From NCBI GenBank assembly GCA_965223245.1, contig CBDCVY010000013.1, forward strand, positions 2,046,001 through 2,110,000: a stretch of DNA of 64,000 nucleotides. The letters run 5' to 3'. Position numbers and translations under genes: made by a program. Within the stretch, counting starts at the first letter, position 1; every line of letters starts with the position of its first letter. Source of the DNA: CBDCVY01 sp965223245 (GTDB taxonomy: Bacteria; Nitrospinota; Nitrospinia; Nitrospinales; Nitrospinaceae). Shown in pieces: positions 46,494 to 54,861 of the stretch. The notes beneath the pieces were generated by a model. That model did no database searches. It had not been told where the DNA came from and saw nothing but the letters and a program-made list of their open reading frames with translations.

Positions 46494-46535
46494 TGTATTC
46501 CCCCTTTGTGAAGGGGGCTAGGGGGATTTTACCTT
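46494..46535. repeat. Inverted copy of the CCCCCTAGCCCCCTTC element
   Basis: Reads GTATTCCCCCTTTGTGAAGG and on to TTACC, the reverse complement of the start of the flanking direct repeats, and it touches the 3' end of the DUF559 gene. Confidence 0.8.
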
Positions 46536-46918
46536 AGCGTGCCCTTAAAGGTTTTTTCAAGCATCACCATGACCCCTTCTATATTATTTAATACATCCTG
46601 ATTGGTAAATCGAATGACCCGCAGTCCTAAAGATTGTAAATACTTCGTGCGTTGTAAATCTTTAGGGTAAGGTTCAGCCCCATGGGTATCCCCATCAATT
46701 TCAATAACCAGATTTTGCTGATGACAGTAAAAATCGACAATGTAAGGTCCAATAGGTTTTTGGCGATTAAAAACTATATTTTGATAAAAGGGCATTTTAC
46801 GAAGTGCATTCCAAAATTTTTTCTCTGCAGGGGTAGAGTTTGTTCTCAAGGACCTACTTTTTTTCAAGGAATTTGGGTCATAAGGGATTATGGTTTTTGA
46901 CGGATCAGGTTTTTTCAT
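46529..46918 (-). CDS. DUF559 endonuclease-like protein
   Basis: A 129-residue protein of the DUF559 family (restriction-endonuclease-like fold related to VSR): LRTNSTPAEKKFWNALRKMPFYQNIVFNRQKPIGPYIVDFYCHQQNLVIEIDGDTHGAEPYPKDLQRTKYLQSLGLRVIRFTNQDVLNN. YIVDFYC and VIEIDGDTH carry the likely metal-binding acidic residues. DUF559 genes often travel in mobile or repeat contexts. It is flanked by a 288 bp direct repeat, and an inverted module abuts its stop codon. Confidence 0.88.
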   Translation of the reverse strand: MKKPDPSKTIIPYDPNSLKKSRSLRTNSTPAEKKFWNALRKMPFYQNIVFNRQKPIGPYIVDFYCHQQNLVIEIDGDTHGAEPYPKDLQRTKYLQSLGLRVIRFTNQDVLNNIEGVMVMLEKTFKGTLR

Positions 46919-47014
46919 TTGATTATTTTATAAGAAAACTGAGAAAAGAAAAGTCTCCTATCCTTCATTAAGAGAGATTTATAAAGAGTAATTTTTTATA
47001 ATAATCTCTGGATG
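46919..47014. other. Short gap between DUF559 gene and right direct repeat
   Basis: AT-rich; upstream region of the DUF559 gene, no structured element seen. Confidence 0.4.
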
Positions 47015-47302
47015 TAAAATCCCCCTAGCCCCCTTCACAAAGGGGGAATACATCGCCCTTCCCTTTTACATTTTTTTCTAAAGGCAAGTTTTACTTACGA
47101 AAATTTCTGAGAATTCTGCATTCGCGGCCAATCATCGCAAATTAATCCTGCCTCCACGGCGAGTGGCAGCGTGACGCTGTGGCCACCGGCCACTGGGAGC
47201 ATTCATCTTCGATGTGTTTTCTTGCAAACAGGACGCTCAGAATCATTTCTTTTCGTTTAGTCAAAACCCCAAGCGGTCAATCACCCCAGCCCTCTTTAAA
47301 AA
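47015..47302. repeat. Long direct repeat, right copy
   Basis: Partner of 46143-46430 (offset 872). Contains the same hairpins (CCAC at 47154-47166, and GTGGCC with ACC loop). One difference is GGCCACCGGCCAC where the left copy reads GGCCCCCGGCCGC: the right copy restores full pairing. Confidence 0.9.
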
Positions 47303-47426
47303 GAGGGAGCACATCAACCTCCGCTTTAATATTATCTTCTAAAGACACGCTCAATTGACGGCGATCTCTTTGGGCCTTCTATTTCAATAAAAGATCAGAG
47401 AAATTTAATATTGAAATTTGCCACAG
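47303..47426. other. End of repeat block
   Basis: Contains the AGAGGGAGCACATC part of the repeat module and an AT-rich tail before the membrane protein gene. Confidence 0.4.
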
Positions 47427-47855
47427 TTACTGCGTGTGGAAGGGCAACGGCACTTTGCCTTCGTGGTAAATGAGGCCGAGGAGGATCCCAAAAATTCCGA
47501 ACTGAAGCGTCAGGTAAATCGTTTCCATAACCATGAACTGGAGCACGTGTTGAACCGACTGCTTCGCCACAAACGCCAGCACATGCGACGTCCAGAAAAA
47601 CGCTCCTACTAAAAAAGCAAATTTAATTCCGCGCATAATGGGAATTCCATAAAACTTGACCAGCGGAAATAATACGGACAACGCAAACCCCTGCAACAGT
47701 ATCGTTAAAAAACCAAGCGAGAAACTCGGCTCGCCTTCAATGTAGCCAAACGCGCGATACCGTTCCTCGAACAACCCCACATGCCACACCACCGCCAGGA
47801 TAAAGGTGCTGACCGTATACGCCACCGTTCCCAGAAAGATTCTTTTGATATTCAT
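47427..47855 (-). CDS. Four-helix membrane protein, function unknown
   Basis: A 142-residue protein with four hydrophobic segments (about 5-25, 45-65, 75-95, 115-135). FLGTVAYTVSTFILAVVWHVGLFEERYRAFGY and IPIMRGIKFAFLVGAFFWTSHVLAFVAKQ are typical membrane stretches with a few conserved-looking polar residues. No family recognised with confidence. It follows the TPR gene after 16 bases on the same strand. Confidence 0.6.
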   Translation of the reverse strand: MNIKRIFLGTVAYTVSTFILAVVWHVGLFEERYRAFGYIEGEPSFSLGFLTILLQGFALSVLFPLVKFYGIPIMRGIKFAFLVGAFFWTSHVLAFVAKQSVQHVLQFMVMETIYLTLQFGIFGILLGLIYHEGKVPLPFHTQ

Positions 47856-47871
47856 TAGTTTTGTTCCTTAT

Positions 47872-49242
47872 TCATTTTTTCTTTAGGCGATTGAGAAAAT
47901 AATCCACCTCTTTCACAATATAATTCAAACCAAATTGTTGATACATCGCTCGGGCTTTTTGGTATGTCTTAAGTGCCTCATCAAATTTCTTTTGCAATTC
48001 GTAAGCGTAAGCGAGGTTAAACCAATCTCTCGCAATGTCCGGATGACTCTCCCCATAATTTTTATGATCAATCGCCAAAGCTTTTTCATAATACTCAATC
48101 GCTTTATTGTAATTGCCTTTATTGTTCCAAACCGCTCCCAGGTTGTTCAAACCTGTAGCCATCCATGGGTGCTGCTCTCCCAGGGTCTGTTTATATATTT
48201 CCAATGCGCTCTCATAATATTGAACCGCTTTATCGAATTCCTTTTTACAATCCCAGACCATACCCAAATCGCTTAAGTTTGACCCTATATGAGGATGTGG
48301 CCCTTTAAACAATTTTTCCCTAACCAACAAAGCTTTTTCCAAGTGCTCAATGGCCTTATCATACATTCCCTTTTCGCTCCACGCTTGCCCCAGGTTATTC
48401 AAATTGATCGCCACCTGAGAGCTTTCTTCGCCAAATTGTTTTAAATTGCTGGCCAAAGATTTTTCATAATACTCAATCGCTTTATCGTAATTGCCTTTAT
48501 ATTTCCACGCCAAGCCCAGGTTATTCCAATTAACGGCAACCTCAGGGTCATCCTCATCATTCGCTTTTAAATTACAGGCCAGGGCTTTTTCATAATACTC
48601 GATGGCCTGGTCGCATTGGCCCAACGTATAATAAAGAAACCCTGTTTCATTTAAATACAATGCATTCTCCGGAGATAGCTGCACGGCGCGTTCAAAATAT
48701 TTCAGGGCTTTGGGAAAATCGATTTTATTTTGCGCCAGCCGCCCGATTTCGTAAGCCGCTTCGGCCGCCTGTGCCGTCTTTTCATCCAGCGCCTGCTGGA
48801 ACAACGCTTCCGCTTTCTCGGTTTTTCCTTTATTTAAATGTTCCTGCGCATCGGCAATTTGGTCCGCAGGAATCGAGGACTGCCGCTGCAAAGCCTCCTT
48901 CGTTTCCGCCAACAGTTTTTTAGTTTTCTCCAAATCAGCTTCTACATCATTCAGTCGCGCTTCGGTTAAACTCGATACTTTTTCCAGCAGAGAAATTTTT
49001 TCCTGATCGCGCTGCTGACCTTTTTCGTATTCCGCCTTCAACTGCTCCTGAACTTTGCGAACCTCTTTCTCCAGTTCCGCCTTGTGCTCCTTCAGGGAAA
49101 TATTAAAGTGTACGGTCTTATTCCCCTGCACCACATCCCCACCCACGTCGCCGATGGTGGTATTGTGATCGCCCTGAACATTATGCCCTCCGACGCGAAT
49201 TTCTCGACCCGCATGAGTTGATTTTTTATTCGGATCATTCAT
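47872..49242 (-). CDS. TPR-repeat protein with GDHN-type N-terminus
   Basis: A 456-residue soluble protein. The N-terminus (GGHNVQGDHNTTIGDVGGDVVQGNKTVHF) is a short beta motif seen at the start of many effector or signalling proteins. A coiled coil at about 50-120 follows, then TPR units of about 42 residues (NNLGLAWKYKGNYDKAIEYYEKSLA is one) from about 150 to the end, of the kinesin-light-chain-like kind. It is a protein-interaction scaffold; partner unknown. It is followed by a membrane protein gene, possibly co-transcribed. Confidence 0.85.
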   Translation of the reverse strand: MNDPNKKSTHAGREIRVGGHNVQGDHNTTIGDVGGDVVQGNKTVHFNISLKEHKAELEKEVRKVQEQLKAEYEKGQQRDQEKISLLEKVSSLTEARLNDVEADLEKTKKLLAETKEALQRQSSIPADQIADAQEHLNKGKTEKAEALFQQALDEKTAQAAEAAYEIGRLAQNKIDFPKALKYFERAVQLSPENALYLNETGFLYYTLGQCDQAIEYYEKALACNLKANDEDDPEVAVNWNNLGLAWKYKGNYDKAIEYYEKSLASNLKQFGEESSQVAINLNNLGQAWSEKGMYDKAIEHLEKALLVREKLFKGPHPHIGSNLSDLGMVWDCKKEFDKAVQYYESALEIYKQTLGEQHPWMATGLNNLGAVWNNKGNYNKAIEYYEKALAIDHKNYGESHPDIARDWFNLAYAYELQKKFDEALKTYQKARAMYQQFGLNYIVKEVDYFLNRLKKK

Positions 49243-49798
49243 AATTTTTTATGGTTCATTAATGTTCTTTTCATTCCGCCTGGCCCAACTTAGAAAACCA
49301 GAACAACAGGTCCACAATAATCAAAACCCTACTCTCTTCAGCTAACGGATGCAACTACAAACCGGACCCCGTCCGGAAAGAGCATTTATATTCGATGAAT
49401 GGGCAAAAATTCAGAATCTGTAGAACCTTTCCTAAAATTAAGTTTCACTTCAGAAAAAACGTTAAAACCAGGGTGGATGTGTTCCCCCTTTTTGAAGGAG
49501 ACCTTTGCATAACCAAGGGTTATTGAATAAACAAGTTCAATAAAAGAGCGAAAACCCATGTTCGCCCTCTTTCCCAATCTAGCGATTGGAGGCAAAAGGG
49601 ATTTTCAGAAGTTGATGGATAGACGAATTTAAGGAACCTTAGAAAATTTATTCTTCCTCCAGGCGTTGCCTGGCGGGGGGATTCACCTTAAAGGGTTTTA
49701 TATTCTCTGACTTATGCAAAGGTCTCCTTTTAATAAAGTTTTATTTGAGTCAGCAGTGAGGTGGTTATACTGAAAGAAAGGAATTTTCAGGGAACCGC
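49243..49798. repeat. Repeat block, module in reverse orientation
   Basis: Reverse copy of the long module at about 49375-49600 (CATTTATATTCGATGA, then GAACCTTTCCTAAA). Hairpins at 49574-49589 (CCAATC, TAGC loop, reverse of the GCTA form) and 49659-49673 (CCAGGC, GTT loop). No gene. Confidence 0.7.
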
Positions 49799-50923
49799 AT
49801 GCTGAGTTTAACCAGGAACCAAAATAAAAAACTGCCTCGACTAAATTTAGAAAATGTCTTCGTTAATGGCATCATCTTTATGCTGTGTCTCTTTTTATTC
49901 ACGGCCTGCTCCAACTCTTCTTCCCAACTAACCCATGCCAACAAAGGAAAACGTATGCTCGGCATTCAGGCAAACATGGGAGCCGAGGGAGATTTTGATG
50001 CGCTGTTCAATGAATCGCTGGAAGCGGGAAACGAAACACAAGTGCTCTCCATGGACTGGCGGGATATAGAAACTTCACCTGAAACTTTCGAGCCGCAAGC
50101 CAATTACCTGGCAATAGCAAATTATTTTTACTCGGCACAGAAGATGCCCATTCACGTGATCCTGCGTCCGATTCACACCAGTCAAAAAGTGGTTCCTTCG
50201 GATCTGTTTAGCTTGCCGCTGGACGACCCGCAAATGATTACGCGCTTTAAGAAACTGCTGGATTGGGTTGAGGGACAGATCACGAAAGTCGAATTGGTTT
50301 CGCTGACCATCGGTTCAGAAATCGATATTTATTTGTGGGGCGATGCCCAACGTTGGGAAGAGTGGATTCGGTTTTACTCAGAGGCCGCGGCGTATGCACG
50401 TGAAAAATTTCCCGGCACCCTCATTTCCTGCGAAACGACTTTTGCCGCTTTTACGGGAGCGGATTTGGATCGCTTGCGCCGACTGCACCAGCACAGCGAT
50501 GCCATAGGCGTTTCGTACTATCCCATGCAAAACAAATTGGCCTCAGTAAAATTGCCGCAAGCGGTGCATACTGATTTTGCAACCGCGGTAAATACGATTG
50601 AAGACAAGCCGGTTTTCTTTTACCAAATCGGTTATCCCTCCAGCCCTGCCCTTCAGAGTTCGCTGCAACAACAAGCCGAGTTCATCACCGAAACGTTTAA
50701 GGCCTGGGATGCACATGCCAACCGTATTCGTCTGCTCAATTTTCAGTGGATGCACGAAGCGCCTAACCACGGCGTGCAGAAGTATGTCGACTATTATAAA
50801 TACGATTCGCAAAGTTTCCGTGCGTTTCTGGGAAGCCTGGGACTGCAGTCCTGGACCGGCGAACCCAAACCCGCGTGGGAGCAACTCAAAAAGGAAGCCC
50901 ACTCCCGCAGGTTTGGTAAGTAA
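49799..50923 (+). CDS. TIM-barrel-like lipoprotein, possible glycoside hydrolase
   Basis: A 374-residue protein with a lipoprotein signal (FMLCLFLFTAC). The mature domain looks like a (beta/alpha)8 glycosidase: GIQANMGAEGDFDALFNESLEAGNETQVLSMDWRDIET, PIHVILRPIH, VSLTIGSEIDIYL, DAIGVSYYPMQ, KPVFFYQIGYPSS, and LLNFQWMHEAP. The Glu of IGSEID and a later Glu near WMHEAP could be acid/base and nucleophile, but I cannot name the family. It is a single gene between a repeat block and a convergent gene. Confidence 0.6.
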   Translation: MLSLTRNQNKKLPRLNLENVFVNGIIFMLCLFLFTACSNSSSQLTHANKGKRMLGIQANMGAEGDFDALFNESLEAGNETQVLSMDWRDIETSPETFEPQANYLAIANYFYSAQKMPIHVILRPIHTSQKVVPSDLFSLPLDDPQMITRFKKLLDWVEGQITKVELVSLTIGSEIDIYLWGDAQRWEEWIRFYSEAAAYAREKFPGTLISCETTFAAFTGADLDRLRRLHQHSDAIGVSYYPMQNKLASVKLPQAVHTDFATAVNTIEDKPVFFYQIGYPSSPALQSSLQQQAEFITETFKAWDAHANRIRLLNFQWMHEAPNHGVQKYVDYYKYDSQSFRAFLGSLGLQSWTGEPKPAWEQLKKEAHSRRFGK

Positions 50924-50930
50924 TACGGTT

Positions 50931-52166
50931 TTAATTATTCTCCAATAAACTGCCGGCGACCCAGTTGTTAACCGCATTCGCACTTCTGGAGCTTCCGCCA
51001 CTCACGGTGGAGTACAACCCTATGGCTTCATTTTGCTGACCGCCATTGACACTGGAGTATCTACCGGTAGCCGTATTTTCAAAACCTCCGCTAACGCTCG
51101 ATTGGCTTCCACTGGCAACATTAAATGAGCCGCCACTGACACTGGCACCTGCACCACTGGCAGTGTTACCCGTCCCTCCACTCACGGTTGAAAAGTTCAC
51201 ACTCGCTTTATTTGAGGCCCCGCCCAGAACGCTCGAGTAATTCCCGGAAATCACATTATCCACACCCACAACGATTCCACCCAATCCGCCGTAATTGTTT
51301 CCATGACCCACGACGATGTTATGCGAACCGGATTTATCCGAAGGCACCTGCGCACTCGGGTTAATCTCTTCATCATAACCGACAATCAGGTTTCCCAAAC
51401 CATTGGTGGCCCCAATAATTGAATCGTCAGGACTATCCGGAAGTCCATTGGTCGTTCCCGTACCATTTATAATCTGCACATTGACGGCTTCATAGACAAT
51501 GGTATCTCCTTTACGGCGGACCCCTTCTAACAGATTTTCCAATTTTTCAATTCTCGCTAACAGATCATCTATAGTCAGCCCATCTGAGGAGTAAGTCACT
51601 TCCAGGGTAGGAGGAATGGCTCCGGATTCTTTGGACAGCATAGTGATTCCATTATTGGTTCCGCCACTTCGAAGCATCAAACCGGTGTTGGGAACGGAAC
51701 CGTCCACCCAACCTTTTACTAACGCCACGCCATCGGCATTCAAGGGAACCGTTCCGATACCAAACGTAAATGGAGGCACCGTTCCTAAAATGGTTCCTCC
51801 CTGATCCAAATCATCCCATAGAATACTTCCTTCCGACCAGGAAGTGTTTTGTGTATAAAAATGATACGGGCCGGAACTGGCATCGAAGAAATTAAACTTG
51901 ATGCTCACGCCCGTTATGTTGGCACCTGCAGGAATCGAAGAAACATCCCATTGAAATACGGATACCAATTCTCCATAAATCGCACCACTCGGGTCCTGGC
52001 TCACGCCATCGGCAAACAATTCAGGATTAAAACCATAGTTGGTGGTTGGCGAAGTTTCACGCACGTAGCTGTCTTGCGGATTAGAGAATTTATCCGTCAC
52101 GGCAAAAGCCGGTGCGGTGGACAACATTAAAACGATACTGATTAGCAATCCATAAACCTTTTTCAT
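50931..52166 (-). CDS. Secreted DNRLRE-domain protein with YadA-head-like repeats
   Basis: A 411-residue secreted protein (signal peptide MKKVYGLLISIVLMLSTAPAFA). Residues 25-200 match the DNRLRE fold (DSYVRETSPTTNYGFNPELFADGV, GLMLRSGGTNN). After a short coiled-coil stretch (LLARIEKLENLLEG) come YadA-head-type repeats (SGGTGNTASGAGASVSGG and similar, then NEAIGLYSTVSGGSS). The start at 52166 is supported by GGGAG. It may be a surface or filamentous component. No anchor domain is visible at its C-terminus (NNWVAGSLLENN). Confidence 0.75.
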   Translation of the reverse strand: MKKVYGLLISIVLMLSTAPAFAVTDKFSNPQDSYVRETSPTTNYGFNPELFADGVSQDPSGAIYGELVSVFQWDVSSIPAGANITGVSIKFNFFDASSGPYHFYTQNTSWSEGSILWDDLDQGGTILGTVPPFTFGIGTVPLNADGVALVKGWVDGSVPNTGLMLRSGGTNNGITMLSKESGAIPPTLEVTYSSDGLTIDDLLARIEKLENLLEGVRRKGDTIVYEAVNVQIINGTGTTNGLPDSPDDSIIGATNGLGNLIVGYDEEINPSAQVPSDKSGSHNIVVGHGNNYGGLGGIVVGVDNVISGNYSSVLGGASNKASVNFSTVSGGTGNTASGAGASVSGGSFNVASGSQSSVSGGFENTATGRYSSVNGGQQNEAIGLYSTVSGGSSRSANAVNNWVAGSLLENN

Positions 52167-52401
52167 TGATTCATCTCCCTTTGATACCATTGGCGGTTGT
52201 ATTATCCTTTTGGGTGAGAAATTACCTTATTCAAGGTGAACTGTCAACGCGAGCGAGAGTGCCAAAGAAAAGGCTTAAACTAAGTTAGCGAATAACAAAG
52301 TGTTCCAAAACTATTTATTAGAAGAGTCCGCGGGTTTGGCAATTAATACAAAAACCTCTCCTTAGATATCGCGGTTGGATTGGCTTTCAAATACGTGAAC
52401 A
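52167..52401. other. Intergenic region
   Basis: No gene or repeat module seen apart from the terminator that follows. Confidence 0.4.
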
Positions 52402-52470
52402 CAAAATAAAAAATGACCTGCCCCCTTTTTGTATTGATGGAATTGCAATAAGGGGCACAAGAGAGCAGGC
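52402..52470 (-). terminator. Probable intrinsic terminator (minus strand)
   Basis: On the minus strand CCTGC...CCCCTT pairs with AAGGGGGCAGG (one bulge), followed by TCATTTTTTATTTT. It lies just after the 165-residue secreted protein gene. Confidence 0.5.
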
Positions 52471-52477
52471 CAAATTA

Positions 52478-52975
52478 TTATTTAACGTCAACGGTCATGA
52501 TGACGAAAGGTTTATTTAGCTTTGAGCCTTGATGCGGTTCCACGTAAGTTCCATCGTAGTAATACCATTGCAACGGTTTCATTTTACCCAGCTCTTCAGG
52601 ATGTCTGGGCAGTTTATTCACGTCCAGCCCATTGGCAATAAACGTTGCCGGATTGATATAGTAGACCACATCTTCCTGCGTGTTTTCCGGATGCTGTGAA
52701 AAGTGGATCATGTTGTGTTTGGTTACGGTTTCCAACATGCACCACTCTCCACTGGCCTTGGTGGCGTCGATGGGAACCATTTTGGAACCGGGTGCAATGA
52801 TATTTGCAATAGCATTGATTTCTTTGCGGGCGTTTCCTTTTAGTTTATGAACGGCTTCGAGGTCCGAGTTGGCATTGGTTTGCAAAGCGTTGGCCATCAC
52901 TTCAGAGGTGATGTTCGAGGCACTGGCCGTGAACAAGAAAGTCACCACCAGAGTCCAGGTTTTTAATAAGCGCAT
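52478..52975 (-). CDS. Secreted protein of unknown function
   Basis: A 165-residue protein starting at MRLLKTWTLVVTFLFTASASN (AAAGGAG precedes this Met), a signal peptide. The mature domain (ARKEINAIANIIAPGSKMVPIDATKASGEWCMLETVTKHNMIHFSQHPENTQEDVVYYINPATFIANGLDVNKLP) has one Cys and several His. No family recognised. It is on the opposite strand from the RiPP-like cluster and not an obvious part of it. Confidence 0.65.
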   Translation of the reverse strand: MRLLKTWTLVVTFLFTASASNITSEVMANALQTNANSDLEAVHKLKGNARKEINAIANIIAPGSKMVPIDATKASGEWCMLETVTKHNMIHFSQHPENTQEDVVYYINPATFIANGLDVNKLPRHPEELGKMKPLQWYYYDGTYVEPHQGSKLNKPFVIMTVDVK

Positions 52976-53641
52976 TTCCAATCTCCTTTGAATAAAGTGA
53001 TTTTTTAATATTTTTTGGTGATACTTATTTTTCTCTTAGTAAGAGTAATCCCGAAAAGGGTGGGAGAACAATCGTCATTTCTCGGAAATTTGTGTCGTAA
53101 ATCCTCAAAATTTCTGTCGAATTTATACGACACCGCGAAGACGCGCAGAGGAAAAAACTTTTGGTATGGAAAAATAAAATTAATTCAATCGATGAGACCC
53201 CGCTTGCTCAACATTCCATCCGGGCTCCAATTAGCTTCGATCCATTTATTACCTGACCTGGTTTTCGTTTAACGGTTTTCAGCATTCCCCCAAAGTTTCT
53301 AATCTGAAGCAAAAAAACCCTCTTCGGCTGCGAATAGTTTACCGTAGTAACCATTTTAGGTTATCCGTAATAGAATAAATTTTATATTTATTATTGGATT
53401 TCGGTAATAATTAAAAGCGAAAATCACAGGGCCGGAACCTCTATCCAATTGATATATTCAGGCTATTTTCAATAGTTTTCAAGCCATAAACCCAATATTC
53501 CTAACTGGGCGAAAATAGATAGTTCTGATATTAAATTATATTTTTATGTTTTTACCGAAAATTTTTCTTTGATATCACTTTTCGGTATGGTAATGTGAAC
53601 GCATTCGGAAAACTAAATAAGTATCGTGGAGGGACGATCTT
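52976..53641. other. Upstream region of RiPP-like cluster
   Basis: 660 bp with no supported gene. A 28-codon minus-strand open fragment ending at 53185 (KWIEANWSPDGMLSKRG) may be a gene remnant. TTTCGGTA half-sites occur at 53399-53406 and in the inverted repeat at 53553-53587. Confidence 0.4.
53553..53587. promoter_or_regulatory. Inverted repeat upstream of RiPP-like precursors
   Basis: TACCGAAAA (53553-53561) and TTTTCGGTA (53579-53587), perfect 9 bp arms around 17 bases, about 55 bp before the first start codon. A further TTTCGGTA half-site is at 53399-53406. It may be an operator; a TTGATA (53569) inside it could be the -35. Confidence 0.5.
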
Positions 53642-54022
53642 ATGAAAGAGGATTCTGTCACAAGAGCCTATTACCAAGGAATGGCTGACTACGAAGCCTC
53701 CTTGGCCGAAACTAATTTCAGACCTGGTTCAGGTCGAAATTCCCCACCTAATATTAATACCCTCACTGATTTACAATCTGACTATACCCATCAACTCATC
53801 AGCGACTGGGACGCTGCTATAGCTGAATTCGACCAAAGCTTGCAATCCATGGAACAAGCTGTAGACGAATTTAATGCCGTTCATGATTCCTTGCAAACCC
53901 TTGAAAGCTCCGAACGTAATACTCAGCTTCAAGGGTATAAAGAATATTTACAAAGTCTATTGGCAACCAATAGTCAACTCACAAATGCTATCAAGGAGTT
54001 ACTCGAAACAGAGTCCAACTAA
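53642..54022 (+). CDS. Small companion protein with YYQGMADYEA motif
   Basis: A 126-residue soluble protein. GGAGGG precedes the ATG. The N-terminus holds one copy of the motif (AYYQGMADYEASLAE) that is repeated four times in the next gene. The middle and C-terminus are helical and coiled-coil-like (DWDAAIAEFDQSLQSMEQAVDEFNAVHDSLQTLESSE...LKYKEYLQSLLATNSQLTNAIKELLE, approximate). There is no Cys and no signal peptide. It is 18 bases upstream of the repeat-protein gene. I read it as a second substrate or a chaperone-like partner that shares the recognition motif. Confidence 0.75.
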   Translation: MKEDSVTRAYYQGMADYEASLAETNFRPGSGRNSPPNINTLTDLQSDYTHQLISDWDAAIAEFDQSLQSMEQAVDEFNAVHDSLQTLESSERNTQLQGYKEYLQSLLATNSQLTNAIKELLETESN

Positions 54023-54040
54023 AAATTGAGGGAGGGAGAT

Positions 54041-54847
54041 ATGTCTACAAACCGAGAATTGGAAGCCTATTACCAGGGAATGGCCGATTATGAAGCCGCT
54101 TTAGCCGGGGAAGAATATTCCGAAGAGGCAGGATCCGCTGAAGAAGAAGCGTATTACCAGGGCATGGCGGACTATGAAGCGGCCTTAGCGGAAGAAGCGG
54201 AACAAGAAGGTGAGGAGGGAGAACTTTCTCCTGAGGAAGAAGCGTATTACCAGGGCATGGCCGATTATGAAGACGCTTTAGCGGATGAAGAGAGCTCCGG
54301 TGAGGAGTCGTCTGCAGAAGAAGAAGCTTATTATCAGGGTATGGCCGATTATGAAGCCGCTTTAGCCGGAGAGGAAGAAGGCTCTGCCAACCCGCAATTT
54401 ACCCCTATACCGGGCGGACCTATTCCGCGGATCACTCCACGGATCACACCGAGAATTACGCCAAGGATTACTCCTCGGATCACGCCGAGAATTACACCAA
54501 GAATCACTCCTCGGATCACACCGAGAATTACGCCAAGGGTCACTCCTCGGATCACGCCGAGAATTACACCCAGAGTGACTCCACGGATTACTCCGAGAAT
54601 TACACCAAGGATTACTCCGAGAATTACACCAAGGATCACTCCTCGGATCACACCGAGAATTACACCAAGGATTACTCCTCGGATCACACCGAGAATTACA
54701 CCCAGGGTCACTCCTCGGATCACACCGAGAGTTACACCTAGGATCACTCCTCGGATCACACCGAGAATTACGCCTAGGATCACTCCTCGGATTACTCCGA
54801 GAATTACACCCAGGATTACTCCTCGGATCACGCCGAGAACATTTTAG
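54041..54847 (+). CDS. Putative RiPP-like precursor: four leader motifs plus 34 RITP repeats
   Basis: A 268-residue protein; start at the ATG at 54041 after GGGAGGG. Residues 1-120 are acidic (39 Asp/Glu) and contain four copies of YYQGMADYEAALA (about residues 10-22, 38-50, 69-81 and 97-109) separated by Glu-rich linkers. A short bridge (TPIPGGPIP) leads to residues 130-265: 34 tandem tetrapeptides, 30 RITP and four RVTP, then RTF. The tail has 35 Arg, close to the number of acidic residues in the front. No Cys, no signal peptide. The DNA of the tail mostly cycles as 36 bp units. With the next gene, a RiPP-type radical SAM enzyme, this suggests a modified Pro/Arg-rich core. A structural protein is the alternative. 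Confidence 0.8.
   Translation: MSTNRELEAYYQGMADYEAALAGEEYSEEAGSAEEEAYYQGMADYEAALAEEAEQEGEEGELSPEEEAYYQGMADYEDALADEESSGEESSAEEEAYYQGMADYEAALAGEEEGSANPQFTPIPGGPIPRITPRITPRITPRITPRITPRITPRITPRITPRITPRVTPRITPRITPRVTPRITPRITPRITPRITPRITPRITPRITPRITPRITPRITPRVTPRITPRVTPRITPRITPRITPRITPRITPRITPRITPRITPRTF
54420..54831. repeat. RITP-coding tandem repeat, 12 bp in 36 bp units
   Basis: The coding repeat cycles Arg codons CGG, AGA, AGG (or AGA) with third-position variation (CCG, CCA/CCC, CCT). Most triplets of tetrapeptides follow this order; one slip occurs near units 16-18. Val replaces Ile in units 10, 13, 24 and 26, three of which fall in the AGR-type position. Confidence 0.85.
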
Positions 54848-54861
54848 GAAGGACCAAACAG

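Noticed and set aside
53015..53272. Plus-strand 85-codon ORF upstream of the RiPP-like cluster.
   Set aside because: No ribosome site or recognisable pattern, and a possible gene remnant lies on the other strand.
54349..54831. Minus-strand ORF of 160 codons (GVILGVIRG repeats) opposite the RITP tail.
   Set aside because: It is the mirror of the tandem repeat on the other strand. It has no ribosome site, and the plus frame has coherent leader and tail.
54420..54840. The periodic repeat first looked like a CRISPR-type array.
   Set aside because: Period 12 bp with no unique spacers, and it is in frame with an upstream coding region.
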